From Luteimonas terrae (GTDB lineage: Bacteria; Pseudomonadota; Gammaproteobacteria; Xanthomonadales; Xanthomonadaceae), in NCBI RefSeq assembly GCF_004358165.1, contig NZ_SMTG01000002.1, positions 1,302,001-1,366,000 on the forward strand: a DNA stretch of 64,000 bases, read 5' to 3'. This document shows, piece by piece, positions 1 to 9,083 of the stretch (the stretch's first letter is position 1; each line of letters opens with the position of its first letter). The notes under the pieces were generated by a model that saw only the letters and a program-made list of their open reading frames with translations, had not been told where the DNA came from and made no database searches. Both the position numbers and the translations under genes were made by a program.

Positions 1-779
1 TGCATGCCCGGCGCGGCGCCGCGGAAGAACTTCAGCGGATTGAGCCCGTGCGCCAGCAGCAGACCGCTGTAGACGACGAGGATGTGCGCCGCGCAGGCGA
101 CGTAGAGCGCGATCACGAAACTGCCCAGCGGCAGCAGCTTCTCGAAGCCGTAGGTGCCGACCAGCGCGGCGATCAGACCGAATGTGCCGATCGGCGTGAT
201 CTCGAGCACGAAGCGCGTGACCTGGATCATCGCGTCCGACGCCTGCCCGACCAGCGTACGGAGCGCCGCCACGCGCTCGCCCAGCTTGACCATCGCGAAA
301 CCCAGCAGGCCGGCGAAGAAGATCACCTGCAGGATCCTGCCTTCCGACAACGCCGCGAAGGGGTTGGTCGGCACCACGCTCAGCAGCACCTCGACCGGCG
401 TCGGCACTTCGCGCGGCGCGTAGTCGGCGGCGATGCTCAGCGAGCCCGCCTCGATGCTGAGCCCGGGATTGAAGGTGTAGGCCACCGCGAAGCCCACGCC
501 CACCGCGAGCACCGCGGTTGCTGCGAACCAGCCGAAGGTGCGACCGCCGAGCGCGGCGATCGACTGCTGGCCATGCAGCGCCGCCACCGCGTTGATGACC
601 GCGAAGAACACCAGCGGCACCGCGATCATGCGGATCAGATTGACGTACAGCGTGCCCAGCGGCTGCAGCCACGTCCCTGCCGCCGGTCCCATCAGCCAGC
701 CGACCAGCGCACCGAGCACGAATGCGCCCAGCACGCGCTGCCAGAACGGGATGCGGAACCACCAGGCCAGAGCATTCAT
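1..779 (-). CDS. Dicarboxylate/amino acid:cation symporter (DAACS family), 3' end cut by the window edge
   Basis: The gene begins at the ATG complementary to 777-779 and runs off the left edge, giving 259 readable residues of a family usually 400-450 long. The N-terminus (MNALAWWFRIPFWQRVLGAF) leads into the hydrophobic segments expected of GltP/DctA-type sodium- or proton-coupled carriers. The family hallmark VVPTNPF followed by GRILQVIFFAGLLGFAM is present at about residues 130-160. The protein should import C4-dicarboxylates, glutamate or aspartate across the inner membrane; substrate cannot be told because the C-terminal binding helices are missing. The Shine-Dalgarno is weak. The gene follows the S8 protease on the same strand, separated by hairpins. 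Confidence 0.85.
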   Translation of the reverse strand, partial: MNALAWWFRIPFWQRVLGAFVLGALVGWLMGPAAGTWLQPLGTLYVNLIRMIAVPLVFFAVINAVAALHGQQSIAALGGRTFGWFAATAVLAVGVGFAVAYTFNPGLSIEAGSLSIAADYAPREVPTPVEVLLSVVPTNPFAALSEGRILQVIFFAGLLGFAMVKLGERVAALRTLVGQASDAMIQVTRFVLEITPIGTFGLIAALVGTYGFEKLLPLGSFVIALYVACAAHILVVYSGLLLAHGLNPLKFFRGAAPGM

Positions 780-843
780 CGGGGAACTGCCTTCGACACA
801 ATCGGCGACGATACGTGACGCCATCCGTGTTTGCGATGCCGGC

Positions 844-919
844 ATCGGGACGCCAGCGTCCCACATCCGGAACGCTGGCGGATGTCCCGATCCCGCGTCC
901 GCCGGCAGGCGGCGGACGC
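844..919. terminator. Two adjacent hairpins between the protease stop and the symporter start
   Basis: Positions 844-891 form a bulged hairpin: ATCGGGAC at the left edge pairs with GTCCCGAT at the right, with inner CCAGCGT/ACGCTGG. Positions 895-919 form a second, with perfect 9-bp arms GCGTCCGCC/GGCGGACGC. They lie just after the stop of the protease gene on the minus strand and probably end its transcript, though no T-run follows either one. Confidence 0.45.
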
Positions 920-931
920 CGATGGACGCGC

Positions 932-2809
932 TTACTGTCGCGCGACGAGGGTCAAGCCGGTGTAGGTGCCGCTCAACTGCAGGTAGTAGGTGCCCGCCTT
1001 GGGTGCGGTGACGCGGATCGTTTCGATGTTGCCGGCGCGCCCCGAACGGAACTCGTAGGCGGCCGCGGTCGGCACCTCGCCGTAGCGGGCATGCAGGGTC
1101 ACGTCGCCCGTGCCGCCCAGGGTCATGAAGGTCAGCACGCGACCGGCCTGCGCTTCGAACCGGTACAGCGCGCCCTCACCGTTCGACGCGAGATTGAGCA
1201 CGTTGGCGCCGTTGAAGAGCTCGGTGCCGACCGCGCAGGTCCCGGTCGCGGGATCACACGGCACCTCGAGTGCCTTGGCCAGCGCACGTGTCGCGTCGAC
1301 GATGCCCACGCCGATCGGCGTATTGGCCGCCGGCGCCACGTTGAACGGACGGGCGGAGCTCTTGAGCAACGTTTCCATCTCTGCCGGCGTCAGCGGCGCG
1401 CGATCCTGTCCCGCGAGTGCGCTCTGCACCAGGGCCGCGATGCCGGACACGTGCGGCGCCGCCATCGAGGTGCCGCTGAGGCCGGTATAGAGGTACTGAC
1501 CCGACGTCGGCGTGGTCGCACCGTCGTAACCGGCCTGCAGCACGTACCCGTTCCAGCCACCATTGCCGGGGTCGAATTCGCCGCCGCCCCCCGGTCCGGA
1601 GACATCCACACGCGCGCCGAAGTTGGAGTAGAACGCGCGCCCCCCGTTGATGCGGTTGGCGCCGACCACCACCACGTTGTCGCAGTTGGCCGGCGAATAG
1701 TTCTGTGCGTTGTCGTTGTAATTGCCCGCCGCCACGACGACCGTGCTGCCGCGCGACACCGCGCCGTCGATCGCGGCCTGGGTCTGCGCGTCGCAGGCCC
1801 CGGGGCCGCCCAGGCTGAGGTTGATGACTTCGGCTGGATGCGCATTGGCCGGCACGCCGTCCACCTCGCCACCCGACGCCCAGACGATCGCGTCGGCGAT
1901 GTCCGACGGGTAACCACCGCACCGGCCGAGCACGCGGACCGGCAGCACCTGCGCGTTGTAGGCCACACCGGCGCCGCCGATGCCGTTGTGGGTGGCTTCG
2001 GCGACCGTGCCGGCGACGTGCGTGCCGTGCCACGAACTGTCGAGTGCCGGCGAGTTCGTGTAGCACTCGCCGACGACCGGGTTCCAGTCGCCCATGTCCA
2101 GCGCGCCGGGCACGCGGTCGTTGCTGTCGCGACGCGACACGAAACTGTCGGTGATGAAGTCGTAGCCGGGTAGCAGGTTGTCGGCGAAGTCCGGATGCTC
2201 GGGCAGGATGCCGGTGTCGAGAACGGCGACGACGACGCCTTCGCCGGTCGAACGGTCCCACGCCTCGCCGACGTTGATCGCACCGGCCGAGCCGGCGAGA
2301 TGCCACTGGTGGCTCGCGAAGAACTCGTCGTTGGGCGTGAACTGCGGCGACACCGGTGCCTTGGCGACGCCGCTCGCCTGCATGCGGCGCTCGACGTGCA
2401 CCGACGCGACCGCGGGATCGGCGGCCAGCTCGGTCACCAGTGCATCGAGGTCGCGCGCCGACAGACTGCGCGACAGGCGCAACACGTCGAAGCCGACCGC
2501 CGTCGTGCGCAGATGCGTCACCTGCAGAGCCGGCAGCGCCTTGACTGCGCGACCGGTCGCAACGGGGCGTTCGACGCCGGCGCGACGGATCGCGGCGGTC
2601 GCGACCTGCAGCTTGCCGGCCGCATCGCTCGAACGCATGCGCACCTCTGCGTAGCGGATCACGATCCGGTCCGACGCGGTGTCGGCCGGTGCGGGCGCGC
2701 CGATACGCTGGACGATCTGGGTGCGCGTGGACGCGGCGTCGGCAAGCTGCAGGCCGAGTGTGCCTGCAAGCGCGGCGGTCAGGGCGAGGCTGATGCTGGT
2801 CTTGTTCAT
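932..2809 (-). CDS. Secreted S8 (subtilisin-like) serine protease with C-terminal PPC-type domain
   Basis: A 625-residue exported serine protease. The chosen ATG (2809) gives a clean Sec signal peptide (MNKTSISLALTAALAGTLGL, then ADA) and is preceded by GAGGA; the frame stays open upstream without a better start. A propeptide of about 130 residues precedes the peptidase domain. The catalytic triad is visible: Asp198 (VAVLDTG), His261 (SWHGTHVAGT), Ser448 (GTSMAAPHVSG), with oxyanion Asn363 (AAGN). After residue about 540 comes a beta-rich bacterial pre-peptidase C-terminal type domain that is normally cleaved off. Such enzymes are common in predatory or saprophytic Lysobacter-like bacteria and degrade extracellular protein. 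Monocistronic by spacing. Confidence 0.92.
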   Translation of the reverse strand: MNKTSISLALTAALAGTLGLQLADAASTRTQIVQRIGAPAPADTASDRIVIRYAEVRMRSSDAAGKLQVATAAIRRAGVERPVATGRAVKALPALQVTHLRTTAVGFDVLRLSRSLSARDLDALVTELAADPAVASVHVERRMQASGVAKAPVSPQFTPNDEFFASHQWHLAGSAGAINVGEAWDRSTGEGVVVAVLDTGILPEHPDFADNLLPGYDFITDSFVSRRDSNDRVPGALDMGDWNPVVGECYTNSPALDSSWHGTHVAGTVAEATHNGIGGAGVAYNAQVLPVRVLGRCGGYPSDIADAIVWASGGEVDGVPANAHPAEVINLSLGGPGACDAQTQAAIDGAVSRGSTVVVAAGNYNDNAQNYSPANCDNVVVVGANRINGGRAFYSNFGARVDVSGPGGGGEFDPGNGGWNGYVLQAGYDGATTPTSGQYLYTGLSGTSMAAPHVSGIAALVQSALAGQDRAPLTPAEMETLLKSSARPFNVAPAANTPIGVGIVDATRALAKALEVPCDPATGTCAVGTELFNGANVLNLASNGEGALYRFEAQAGRVLTFMTLGGTGDVTLHARYGEVPTAAAYEFRSGRAGNIETIRVTAPKAGTYYLQLSGTYTGLTLVARQ

Positions 2810-2913
2810 GATGAAGTCCTCGATGCAGTCAGGAAGCGGCCCGCGCGGAGGCGCAGGCCGTTGGAAGAAGCCCGGCAGGCCGGGTGTACCGGCGCCAGGG
2901 CGCCGGTACCGGA

Positions 2914-5900
2914 TCACAGGTCGATGCCGAAGCCGATGCCTGCGGACGATTCGTCGCCGCTGAAAGCACCGCCCAGGCTGATCGAGGCACGCTCGCCGAC
3001 CTTGCGTGCGTAGCCCACCGACAGCGCGCGCTCGCCGCTCTGGAAGCCCGCGCCCACTGCCACGCGACCACGCGGGCTCTGCGTGCCGGCGGCGTTGGTG
3101 GCCATGTTGAGCATCGCGGCGCTCATCGCGCCCTGCTTGTCCATGCGCCGGTCGACATCACTGAAGCGCCGCTCGACATCGCCGCGATACGCGGTGAAGT
3201 CGTCGTTCCAGGCCGCGAAGCGCTGGTCGGTATAGGCATTGGCTGACGACAGCGTCTTCGTTGCGGTGGTGTCGGTGTAGGCGCGGGACTCGGCGACGCC
3301 AGCCTGCACCTGGGCGACGTTGGCGGCGTCGGTCGGCGCAGTGCCGGCGGCCACGTTGGTGATCTGGCGCGCATTGCCCGCGCTTCCCACCGATACGCTG
3401 TTGGCGCGGTCCGCCACCGATCCCTGACCCAGTGCGACCGCGTTGTCCGCCGTGACCGAGGCGCCCTGCCCGATCGCCGTTCCCGAGGCGGCCGACACCG
3501 ACGCCCCTTCGCCCACCGCGACCGCATTGGTCGCGTCCGCCGAGATCGAGGTGTTGGCGCCCAATGCGGTACTGCCATCGGCGTGCACCTGTGCGTTGCC
3601 GCCGATCGCGGTGTCGTTGGGACCGTGCGCATAGGCACCACCGCCGATCGCCACGCCGTTTTCGCCGTTTGCGGTCGCACCGCTGCCGATCGCGACGCCG
3701 TTGGAGCTGTCCGTACCGACGGTGGCTGCACCGTCTCCGCCCACCGCGACGCCACGATCACCGCCACCGCCGCCCGGCGCACCCTCGACCGCACCGATGC
3801 GCGCGTCGAGTGCGCCAAGCCTGGCGTCGAGCGCACCGAACGCCGCGCCGATCGAGGTGTATTGCGTGCCCTGCAGCACGTAGGCAGGCGCCGAAACCGT
3901 ACCGAACGCGGTGACGGTCGCACCGCCACCGAGCACGTCGGCCACACTCTGCAGCGCCGCATGGACCTGACCACCGTTGACCGCATCGCGGCTGTCGCCG
4001 GCGACCGCGCCCGCCGCGACATTGCCCAGTCGGGTGCCGGCACTGCCGCCGAACGACACGCTGTCGCGTGCGGACGAATCGTAGGTGACCGCGTTCGCGG
4101 CGATCTCGCCGACATCGCCAATGCGCGTCTCGATGTCGTCCACACGCAGGTTGGTCGCATGCAGCTGGCCGCCGTTCACCGCGTCGGTGCTGTCGGCCGA
4201 CAGTTCCCCTGCCGCGACGTTGGACAGCACGGTGCCCCCGGCACCGCCGAAGCGCACGCGGCCCTTGTCCGCATCTTCGTACCGCACGACGCCTTCGGCC
4301 AGCTCGCCGATTTCACCCGAGACCGCCTTGAGCTGGCCGAGATTCACCGCGTCGGTGTCCTCGGTGCCGGCGGCGACGTTGATGATCTGCCTGTCGAACG
4401 GCAGATTGACGGTGCCGTCGTTGGTGTTCATCCACTGCTGCGACGCGCCGACCGACACCGCGTTGCCGCGATCGGCCAGCGAGCCCGCGCCCAGCGCGAC
4501 GGAGTTCTCGTGCAACGTCATCGACTGGTAGCCCAGCGCGAGCGCATTGCGGCCCAGCGCAGTGCTGAAGCCGCCGAGTGCGACCGCATACGGCGCGGAC
4601 TCGCGACCACCCGGTCCGCCGCCGAGTTCCCACGGCCGGAAGCCGCCGGCATTGGCCCAGGTGCCCAGCGCCAGCGAACCGTCGCCTTCGGCGATCGCCT
4701 GGATGCCGGCGGCGATCGAATGGTCGCTGTTCGCGTAGGCACCGTTGCCCAGGCTCAGGGAACCGAAGCCGGTCGCGAAGCTGAAGTTGCCGACCGCCGT
4801 GGAATAGCCGCCACGTGCGATCGCGCCGGCGCCCAGTGCGGTGGCGCCTTCGTCGTCGGCGCGGGCGCTGCCGCCGACGGCTGTCGCGTTGTAGCCGGTT
4901 GCGTGCGCGCCGGTGCCCAGCGCGTGGGCCATCTCGCCACTGGCGCTGGCGTTGTAGCCGAACACCGTCGCCCAGATGCCCTCGGCGCTGCTGTGGGCGC
5001 CGACGGCCATGCTCGCCGGGCCGTCGGTGTAGGCCTCCAGACCGATCGCGATGCTCTGGTCGCCCAGCGCGGCGGCGCCTGACCCGAGCGCGATGGTGTC
5101 GAGGTTGCCGGCCTGCGCGCCGACGCCGATCGCGATCGCGTCGTCGTACAGCGCCAGCGCGTTCTGGCCTACCGCCAGGGCGCCGTTCGCATACGCGGTG
5201 GCGCCGGCGCCGAAGGCCGATGCACCGAAGCCGATCGCGCTTGCGGTTTCGCCTGCGGCGGTCGCCTCCTCGCCGAGTGCGAGTGCGCCTGCGTCTTCCG
5301 CGGCGTCCGCGCGTCCCACCGCAGCGAAATACCTGTTCGACGCAGTGGCGTCCTTGAGCTGGCCCAGATTCACCGCATCGGTGTCTTCGGTGCCGGCGGC
5401 GACGTTGATGATCTGACGGTCGAACGCGGCCGTCTCGGTGCCGTCGTTCTGGTTGACCCACGCCTGCGATGCACCGACCGACACCGCGTTGCCGCGATCG
5501 GCCAGCGAGCCGGCACCCAGTGCGACCGCGCCGTCGTCCAGCGTCATCGTGTAGTGGCCCAGCGCGACCGCGCCGCGGCCCAGCGCCGTGGTGTAGGCGC
5601 CGAGCGCGACCGCGAACGGCGCCGACTCGCGCGAGCCGTCGCCGCCGAGCTCCCAGGGCCGGAATCCACCCGCATTGGCCATGTAGCCCAGCGCGATGCT
5701 CGATTCGCCCTCGGCGATGGACAGGAATCCCGATGCGATCGCGCCGTCGCTGTTGGCATACGCACCGTTGCCGAGTGCCACCGACTGGATGCCGCGCGCG
5801 AAGCTGTTGTTGCCGACCGCGGTGGCGTACATGACGTCCGCACGCGCATTGGCGCCGAGCGCGGTGGCTCCCATGTCGCCCGCGAACGCGGTGCCACCCA

Positions 5901-6633
5901 CCGCGGTGCTGTCGTAACCGTTCGCCGAAGCACCCACACCGAGCGCATGCGCCATTTCACCGGTGGCGCTGGCGTTGTAGCCGAACGCCGTCGCCCAGAG
6001 ACCCTGGGCCTCGGCGAAGCTGCCGACCGCCGTACTCGCCGGGCCGTCGGTGTACGCGCCCAGTCCGATCGCGATGCTCTGGTCGCCCAGCGCGAGGGCC
6101 TCGGTACCGAGCGCGATCGTGTTGAGGTTGCCCGCCTGCGCGCCGCTGCCTAGGGCGATCGCGTTGTCGTACAGCGCCAGCGCGTTGTGACCGAGCGCCA
6201 GCGCGCCGTTCGCGTAAGCAGTGGCGCCCGCGCCGAAGGCCGATGCACCGAAGCCGATCGCACTCGCCGTCTCGCCCGCGGCGGTCGTTTCCTCGCCCAG
6301 CGCCAGCGCGCCCGCGTCCTCCTGCGGGTCGGCACGGCCCACGGCCGCGAAGTACGGGTTCGACGTCGCGGCGTCCTGTGCGCCGGCATCCGCTGCGGCA
6401 GCCACGTGTGCCGGTGCGCCCTGTTCGCACGCGAGCCCGTCGTCCGGTATGCAGACGTCGTCCGCGGCGAGCGTCGCGCCGGACACCGCCACCAGCGCGG
6501 TAGCCAGCGTGGTCGCCACGAGCAGACGCGACGAGATGCCGGCGCGCAACGCCCTGCCGCTGCGCGCGAGTTCGGACGCGACCACCAGACAGCCGGCCGC
6601 GCGATTCCACACCAGCCTGTAGATCCTGTTCAT
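2914..6633 (-). CDS. Trimeric autotransporter adhesin (YadA-like), with duplicated head region
   Basis: A 1239-residue type Vc adhesin. The start at 6633 gives the extended signal peptide region typical of these proteins (MNRIYRLVWNRAAG), then a hydrophobic segment ending near GATLAA. The head consists of YadA-type repeats built on ALG/AIG/AVG motifs. Two head blocks of about 341 residues are near copies (N92-S432 and N433 to about 774), each ending in a neck motif (TDAVNLGQL). A stalk with two further necks follows, then a third short head block, another neck (TDAANVAQV), a coiled coil and the C-terminal membrane anchor (GRVAVGAGFQSGERALSVGY). The last residue is Leu rather than the aromatic usual for outer-membrane beta-barrels. 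Likely role: attachment or autoaggregation at the cell surface. Confidence 0.93.
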   Translation of the reverse strand: MNRIYRLVWNRAAGCLVVASELARSGRALRAGISSRLLVATTLATALVAVSGATLAADDVCIPDDGLACEQGAPAHVAAAADAGAQDAATSNPYFAAVGRADPQEDAGALALGEETTAAGETASAIGFGASAFGAGATAYANGALALGHNALALYDNAIALGSGAQAGNLNTIALGTEALALGDQSIAIGLGAYTDGPASTAVGSFAEAQGLWATAFGYNASATGEMAHALGVGASANGYDSTAVGGTAFAGDMGATALGANARADVMYATAVGNNSFARGIQSVALGNGAYANSDGAIASGFLSIAEGESSIALGYMANAGGFRPWELGGDGSRESAPFAVALGAYTTALGRGAVALGHYTMTLDDGAVALGAGSLADRGNAVSVGASQAWVNQNDGTETAAFDRQIINVAAGTEDTDAVNLGQLKDATASNRYFAAVGRADAAEDAGALALGEEATAAGETASAIGFGASAFGAGATAYANGALAVGQNALALYDDAIAIGVGAQAGNLDTIALGSGAAALGDQSIAIGLEAYTDGPASMAVGAHSSAEGIWATVFGYNASASGEMAHALGTGAHATGYNATAVGGSARADDEGATALGAGAIARGGYSTAVGNFSFATGFGSLSLGNGAYANSDHSIAAGIQAIAEGDGSLALGTWANAGGFRPWELGGGPGGRESAPYAVALGGFSTALGRNALALGYQSMTLHENSVALGAGSLADRGNAVSVGASQQWMNTNDGTVNLPFDRQIINVAAGTEDTDAVNLGQLKAVSGEIGELAEGVVRYEDADKGRVRFGGAGGTVLSNVAAGELSADSTDAVNGGQLHATNLRVDDIETRIGDVGEIAANAVTYDSSARDSVSFGGSAGTRLGNVAAGAVAGDSRDAVNGGQVHAALQSVADVLGGGATVTAFGTVSAPAYVLQGTQYTSIGAAFGALDARLGALDARIGAVEGAPGGGGGDRGVAVGGDGAATVGTDSSNGVAIGSGATANGENGVAIGGGAYAHGPNDTAIGGNAQVHADGSTALGANTSISADATNAVAVGEGASVSAASGTAIGQGASVTADNAVALGQGSVADRANSVSVGSAGNARQITNVAAGTAPTDAANVAQVQAGVAESRAYTDTTATKTLSSANAYTDQRFAAWNDDFTAYRGDVERRFSDVDRRMDKQGAMSAAMLNMATNAAGTQSPRGRVAVGAGFQSGERALSVGYARKVGERASISLGGAFSGDESSAGIGFGIDL
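4312..5337 (-). repeat. Head block copy 2 of the adhesin (about 342 residues)
   Basis: Tandem copy of the 5338-6360 block, one codon longer within the GG..RES loop. It begins NRYFAAVGRAD and ends at the DAVNLGQLKA neck. Substitutions are scattered, so the duplication is not brand new. Confidence 0.82.
5338..6360 (-). repeat. Head block copy 1 of the adhesin (about 341 residues)
   Basis: This coding repeat starts at NPYFAAVGRAD and ends just before NRYFAAVGRAD of copy 2. It includes a non-head insertion (GGFRPWELGG) and a QIINVAAGTEDTDAVNLGQL neck, both shared with copy 2. Period 1023 bp. Confidence 0.85.
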
Positions 6634-6868
6634 TGCCAACCCCCGGAGTGAGACCAAGTCATGGGGCAAGGCGCGGGCCGCGATGCAGCGCCACGCCATG
6701 CCGGCGATACGCGTCGAATCCCGTCGACGTGCCCCGCTGGACGGCAGGGGGCGAAGGGCCGTTGCGGCCTTGCATCGAACTTAAGTTTCAGTCGCGTGAC
6801 TTGTCACACTCAGAATCTGGCCGGATCATCACCACTTCTCACATTCCGGCCCGCGAACGCGTCCGCGC
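6634..6868. promoter_or_regulatory. Divergent intergenic region, adhesin / histidine kinase
   Basis: This gap holds no gene. Two palindromes stand out in otherwise GC-rich DNA: AACTTAAGTT at 6778-6787 and GTGAC-TT-GTCAC at 6796-6807. On the minus strand a GTGACA box is followed 17 nt later by TTAAGT, a weak sigma-70-like pair that could serve the adhesin. None of this is strong enough to name a regulator. Confidence 0.35.
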
Positions 6869-8269
6869 ATGGCGACTTTCCCGTTTTCCCGCCCTCGCGG
6901 TCGGCTCGTGGATGCCTTCGAACGGATTTCGGGCTGGCTGCAGCACGTCCCGCTGGCCGAGCCGATGGACCGGCGCAACGCGGCGACCTTGCAGGTGCTG
7001 TTCGTGTTTCTGGGCACGACCGTGCCGTTCAACTGGTGGCGTCATCTGCAGGCCGACATGATCGCGCCGCACCTGCGGCCCTTCATCGCCGCGGACGTGA
7101 CCGCGGCATTGCTGTGCTTCGTGTGTTTCTGGCTGATCCGACGCGGTGCGCTGCGCGGTGCGATCGCACTGTTCGTGACCGGCCAGCTCGGCTCGGCGAG
7201 CGTGGGCTACGCGACGACCGGCGTGATGCTCGACCAGACCGTGCAGATGCTGGCACTGGCGATCGCCGGCCTGATCCTCGGGCGGCGTGCGCTCTGGGTC
7301 GTGTTCCTGATGCTGCTGGGCGTGGTGCTGATCGGCATCGGCTCGGCGCTGGGCTCGGACGCTCGCACCGCACGCGCGATCGACCGCGCATCGGTCCTGC
7401 TGCCCTCGTTCTTCATGAGCTACCTCGTCATCACGCTGGTGCTCGACCGCAGTATCGCGGCCCTGCGCGAGGCTCTGGCCGAATCGAAGGCACGCGGCAC
7501 CCGCCTGGAGAACGAGATGCGCGAACGCGAGCGCGCGCAGGCGCAGCTGATCGAGGCGCAGAAGCTGGAGGCCACCGGTCGGCTCGCGAGCGGCGTGGCG
7601 CACGATTTCGACAACATTCTGGCGTTGATGTCGGCGTTCTCGGCCGAGCGACACCGCGTCGATCCGTCGGCCGATGCGCGCACGCGGGAACAGGCGCTCG
7701 TCGATGCGCTCGAAGGCGTTGAGGCCGCCTCGCGTCGCGGCATGACCCTGACCCGCCAGCTGCTGACCTTCGCGCGTCCGCAACCGGCACAGATCGAGAC
7801 CGTCGACGTCGGCGCTGCCCTCGATGCCCTGACGCCGATGCTGCGTCAGACCTTCGGACCCGACGTGCGCCTGCAGGTGACGCATGCACCGGGCCCGTTG
7901 CCGATCCGCATCGACCGCCACCAGTTCGACCTGATGCTGCTCAACATCGCGTCCAACGCCCGCGACGCGTTGCCGGACGGCGGACGGTTCGAGGTCTCCG
8001 CATCCGCGGTGGACGGCGAGATCGAATTGCGTCTGCGAGACGACGGCACCGGCATGCCGGAAGCGGTCCGGCGGCGGATCTTCGAGCCGTTCTTCTCGAC
8101 CAAACCGGCGGGCAGCGGCACCGGCCTGGGGTTGGCGGTCGCACACAGTCTGGTGGCGAGCGCAGGGGGTTCGATCGAAGTCGACAGCGTTCCGGGCACA
8201 GGCACCACGTTCCGCATCCGCCTGCCGCGCGCGGATGTCATCGCTCAGCCGAGCGAGGTCAGCACGTAG
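6869..8269 (+). CDS. Membrane sensor histidine kinase
   Basis: A 466-residue kinase. Residues about 40-195 hold five or six hydrophobic helices with very short loops, so sensing is probably intramembrane rather than by a large periplasmic domain. A short coiled coil (200-230) leads to the H box with His245 (SGVAHDFDNIL), typical of the HisKA class acting on DNA-binding regulators. The ATPase domain shows the N box (NIASNARDALPDGG), G1 (DDGTGMP), F box (FEPFFSTK) and G2 (GSGTGLGLAV). It lacks a receiver domain. Its 3' end overlaps by 25 nt the 3' end of the convergent response-regulator gene, the obvious candidate partner. Confidence 0.92.
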   Translation: MATFPFSRPRGRLVDAFERISGWLQHVPLAEPMDRRNAATLQVLFVFLGTTVPFNWWRHLQADMIAPHLRPFIAADVTAALLCFVCFWLIRRGALRGAIALFVTGQLGSASVGYATTGVMLDQTVQMLALAIAGLILGRRALWVVFLMLLGVVLIGIGSALGSDARTARAIDRASVLLPSFFMSYLVITLVLDRSIAALREALAESKARGTRLENEMRERERAQAQLIEAQKLEATGRLASGVAHDFDNILALMSAFSAERHRVDPSADARTREQALVDALEGVEAASRRGMTLTRQLLTFARPQPAQIETVDVGAALDALTPMLRQTFGPDVRLQVTHAPGPLPIRIDRHQFDLMLLNIASNARDALPDGGRFEVSASAVDGEIELRLRDDGTGMPEAVRRRIFEPFFSTKPAGSGTGLGLAVAHSLVASAGGSIEVDSVPGTGTTFRIRLPRADVIAQPSEVST

Positions 8270-8934
8270 CCTTCGCCGTGCACGGCGGCGAGCGGCAACG
8301 GTTCGCCGCAGGCGTCTGCCACCTTGCGCCGCAGCCGATAGACCATGGTGTCCAGACGGTGCGGGTCGAAGTCGTGGACGTTGTCGGCGATCGAGGCGAT
8401 CAGCGCGTCGCGCGAAACCGGCTCGCCCTCCGCATCGACGAAACACTGCATCAGGCGCCGCTCGGCCTTGGTCAGGGCCGCCGTGGCGCCGTTGGGACCG
8501 ACCAGACTCCAGCCGTTGTCGGCCACCCGCCATCCCGCGACGACGGCCGGCGCTTTTCGTTCACCGTGCAGCCGACGCGCGAGACTGTGCAGGGTGGCCG
8601 CGAGCAGTTCGATCTCGACCGGCTTGGCGAGGTACGCATCGGCGCCTTCGTTGAGGCCACGCACGCGATCGGGCGTCTCGCGACGCGCGGTCAGCATCAC
8701 GATACCCATGCGAGGATGCCGCGCCCGCAGCCCACGCGCGACGTCGTAGCCACTCGCGTCGGGCAGTCCCACGTCGAGCACCACGATGTCCGGCACGGTT
8801 CGCGCCAGCATCGCTTCGAGTTCCGCAGCGCTCGCCATGCCGGTGATCGAGAAGCCGAAATCCACCAGCCGTGGCAGCAACACGCGCTCGCGCAACATGT
8901 CGTCATCTTCCAGCAGCGCGATCGTCAGGGTCAT
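8245..8934 (-). CDS. OmpR/PhoB-family response regulator
   Basis: A 229-residue regulator. The receiver domain has the acidic pocket (LLEDDD at 8-12), phosphoacceptor Asp54 (VVLDVGLP) and Lys104 (YLAKPVE). The C-terminal half is a winged-helix DNA-binding domain (ALTKAERRLMQCFVD ... LDTMVYRLRRKV). The gene is convergent with the histidine kinase, tail-to-tail, not in an operon with it. Its 5' side faces the alkaline phosphatase gene about 150 bp away, so the shared intergenic region could carry its operator. Regulation of phosphatase by this protein is inference only; I did not find a convincing Pho box. Confidence 0.92.
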   Translation of the reverse strand: MTLTIALLEDDDMLRERVLLPRLVDFGFSITGMASAAELEAMLARTVPDIVVLDVGLPDASGYDVARGLRARHPRMGIVMLTARRETPDRVRGLNEGADAYLAKPVEIELLAATLHSLARRLHGERKAPAVVAGWRVADNGWSLVGPNGATAALTKAERRLMQCFVDAEGEPVSRDALIASIADNVHDFDPHRLDTMVYRLRRKVADACGEPLPLAAVHGEGYVLTSLG

Positions 8935-9042
8935 GTTCGGCCTTGCGCGGGACCGGCCGGAGCGCCCGACGCGGAGCGGCCGATACTACCGCGCGCACGT
9001 CGTCACGTCGGTGTCCGCAATGAAGCTGCCATCGACGGCGGG

Positions 9043-9048
9043 CATAAT
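9043..9048 (+). promoter_or_regulatory. Possible -10 box for alkaline phosphatase
   Basis: CATAAT (five of six to the consensus) lies 36 nt before the preferred start codon of the phosphatase. No good -35 hexamer stands 16-18 nt upstream, so an activator-dependent promoter would be needed if this is real. Confidence 0.3.
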
Positions 9049-9083
9049 GCGTGCGGTTTTCGCTTCTTCGGACCTGCCGCAAC

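Noticed and set aside
6796..6807. CRP/Clp binding site
   Set aside because: The half-sites GTGA and TCAC are separated by four bases instead of six, so the spacing is wrong.
8935..9083. Pho box for alkaline phosphatase
   Set aside because: No pair of CTGTCAT-like 7-mers with 4-bp spacing is visible.
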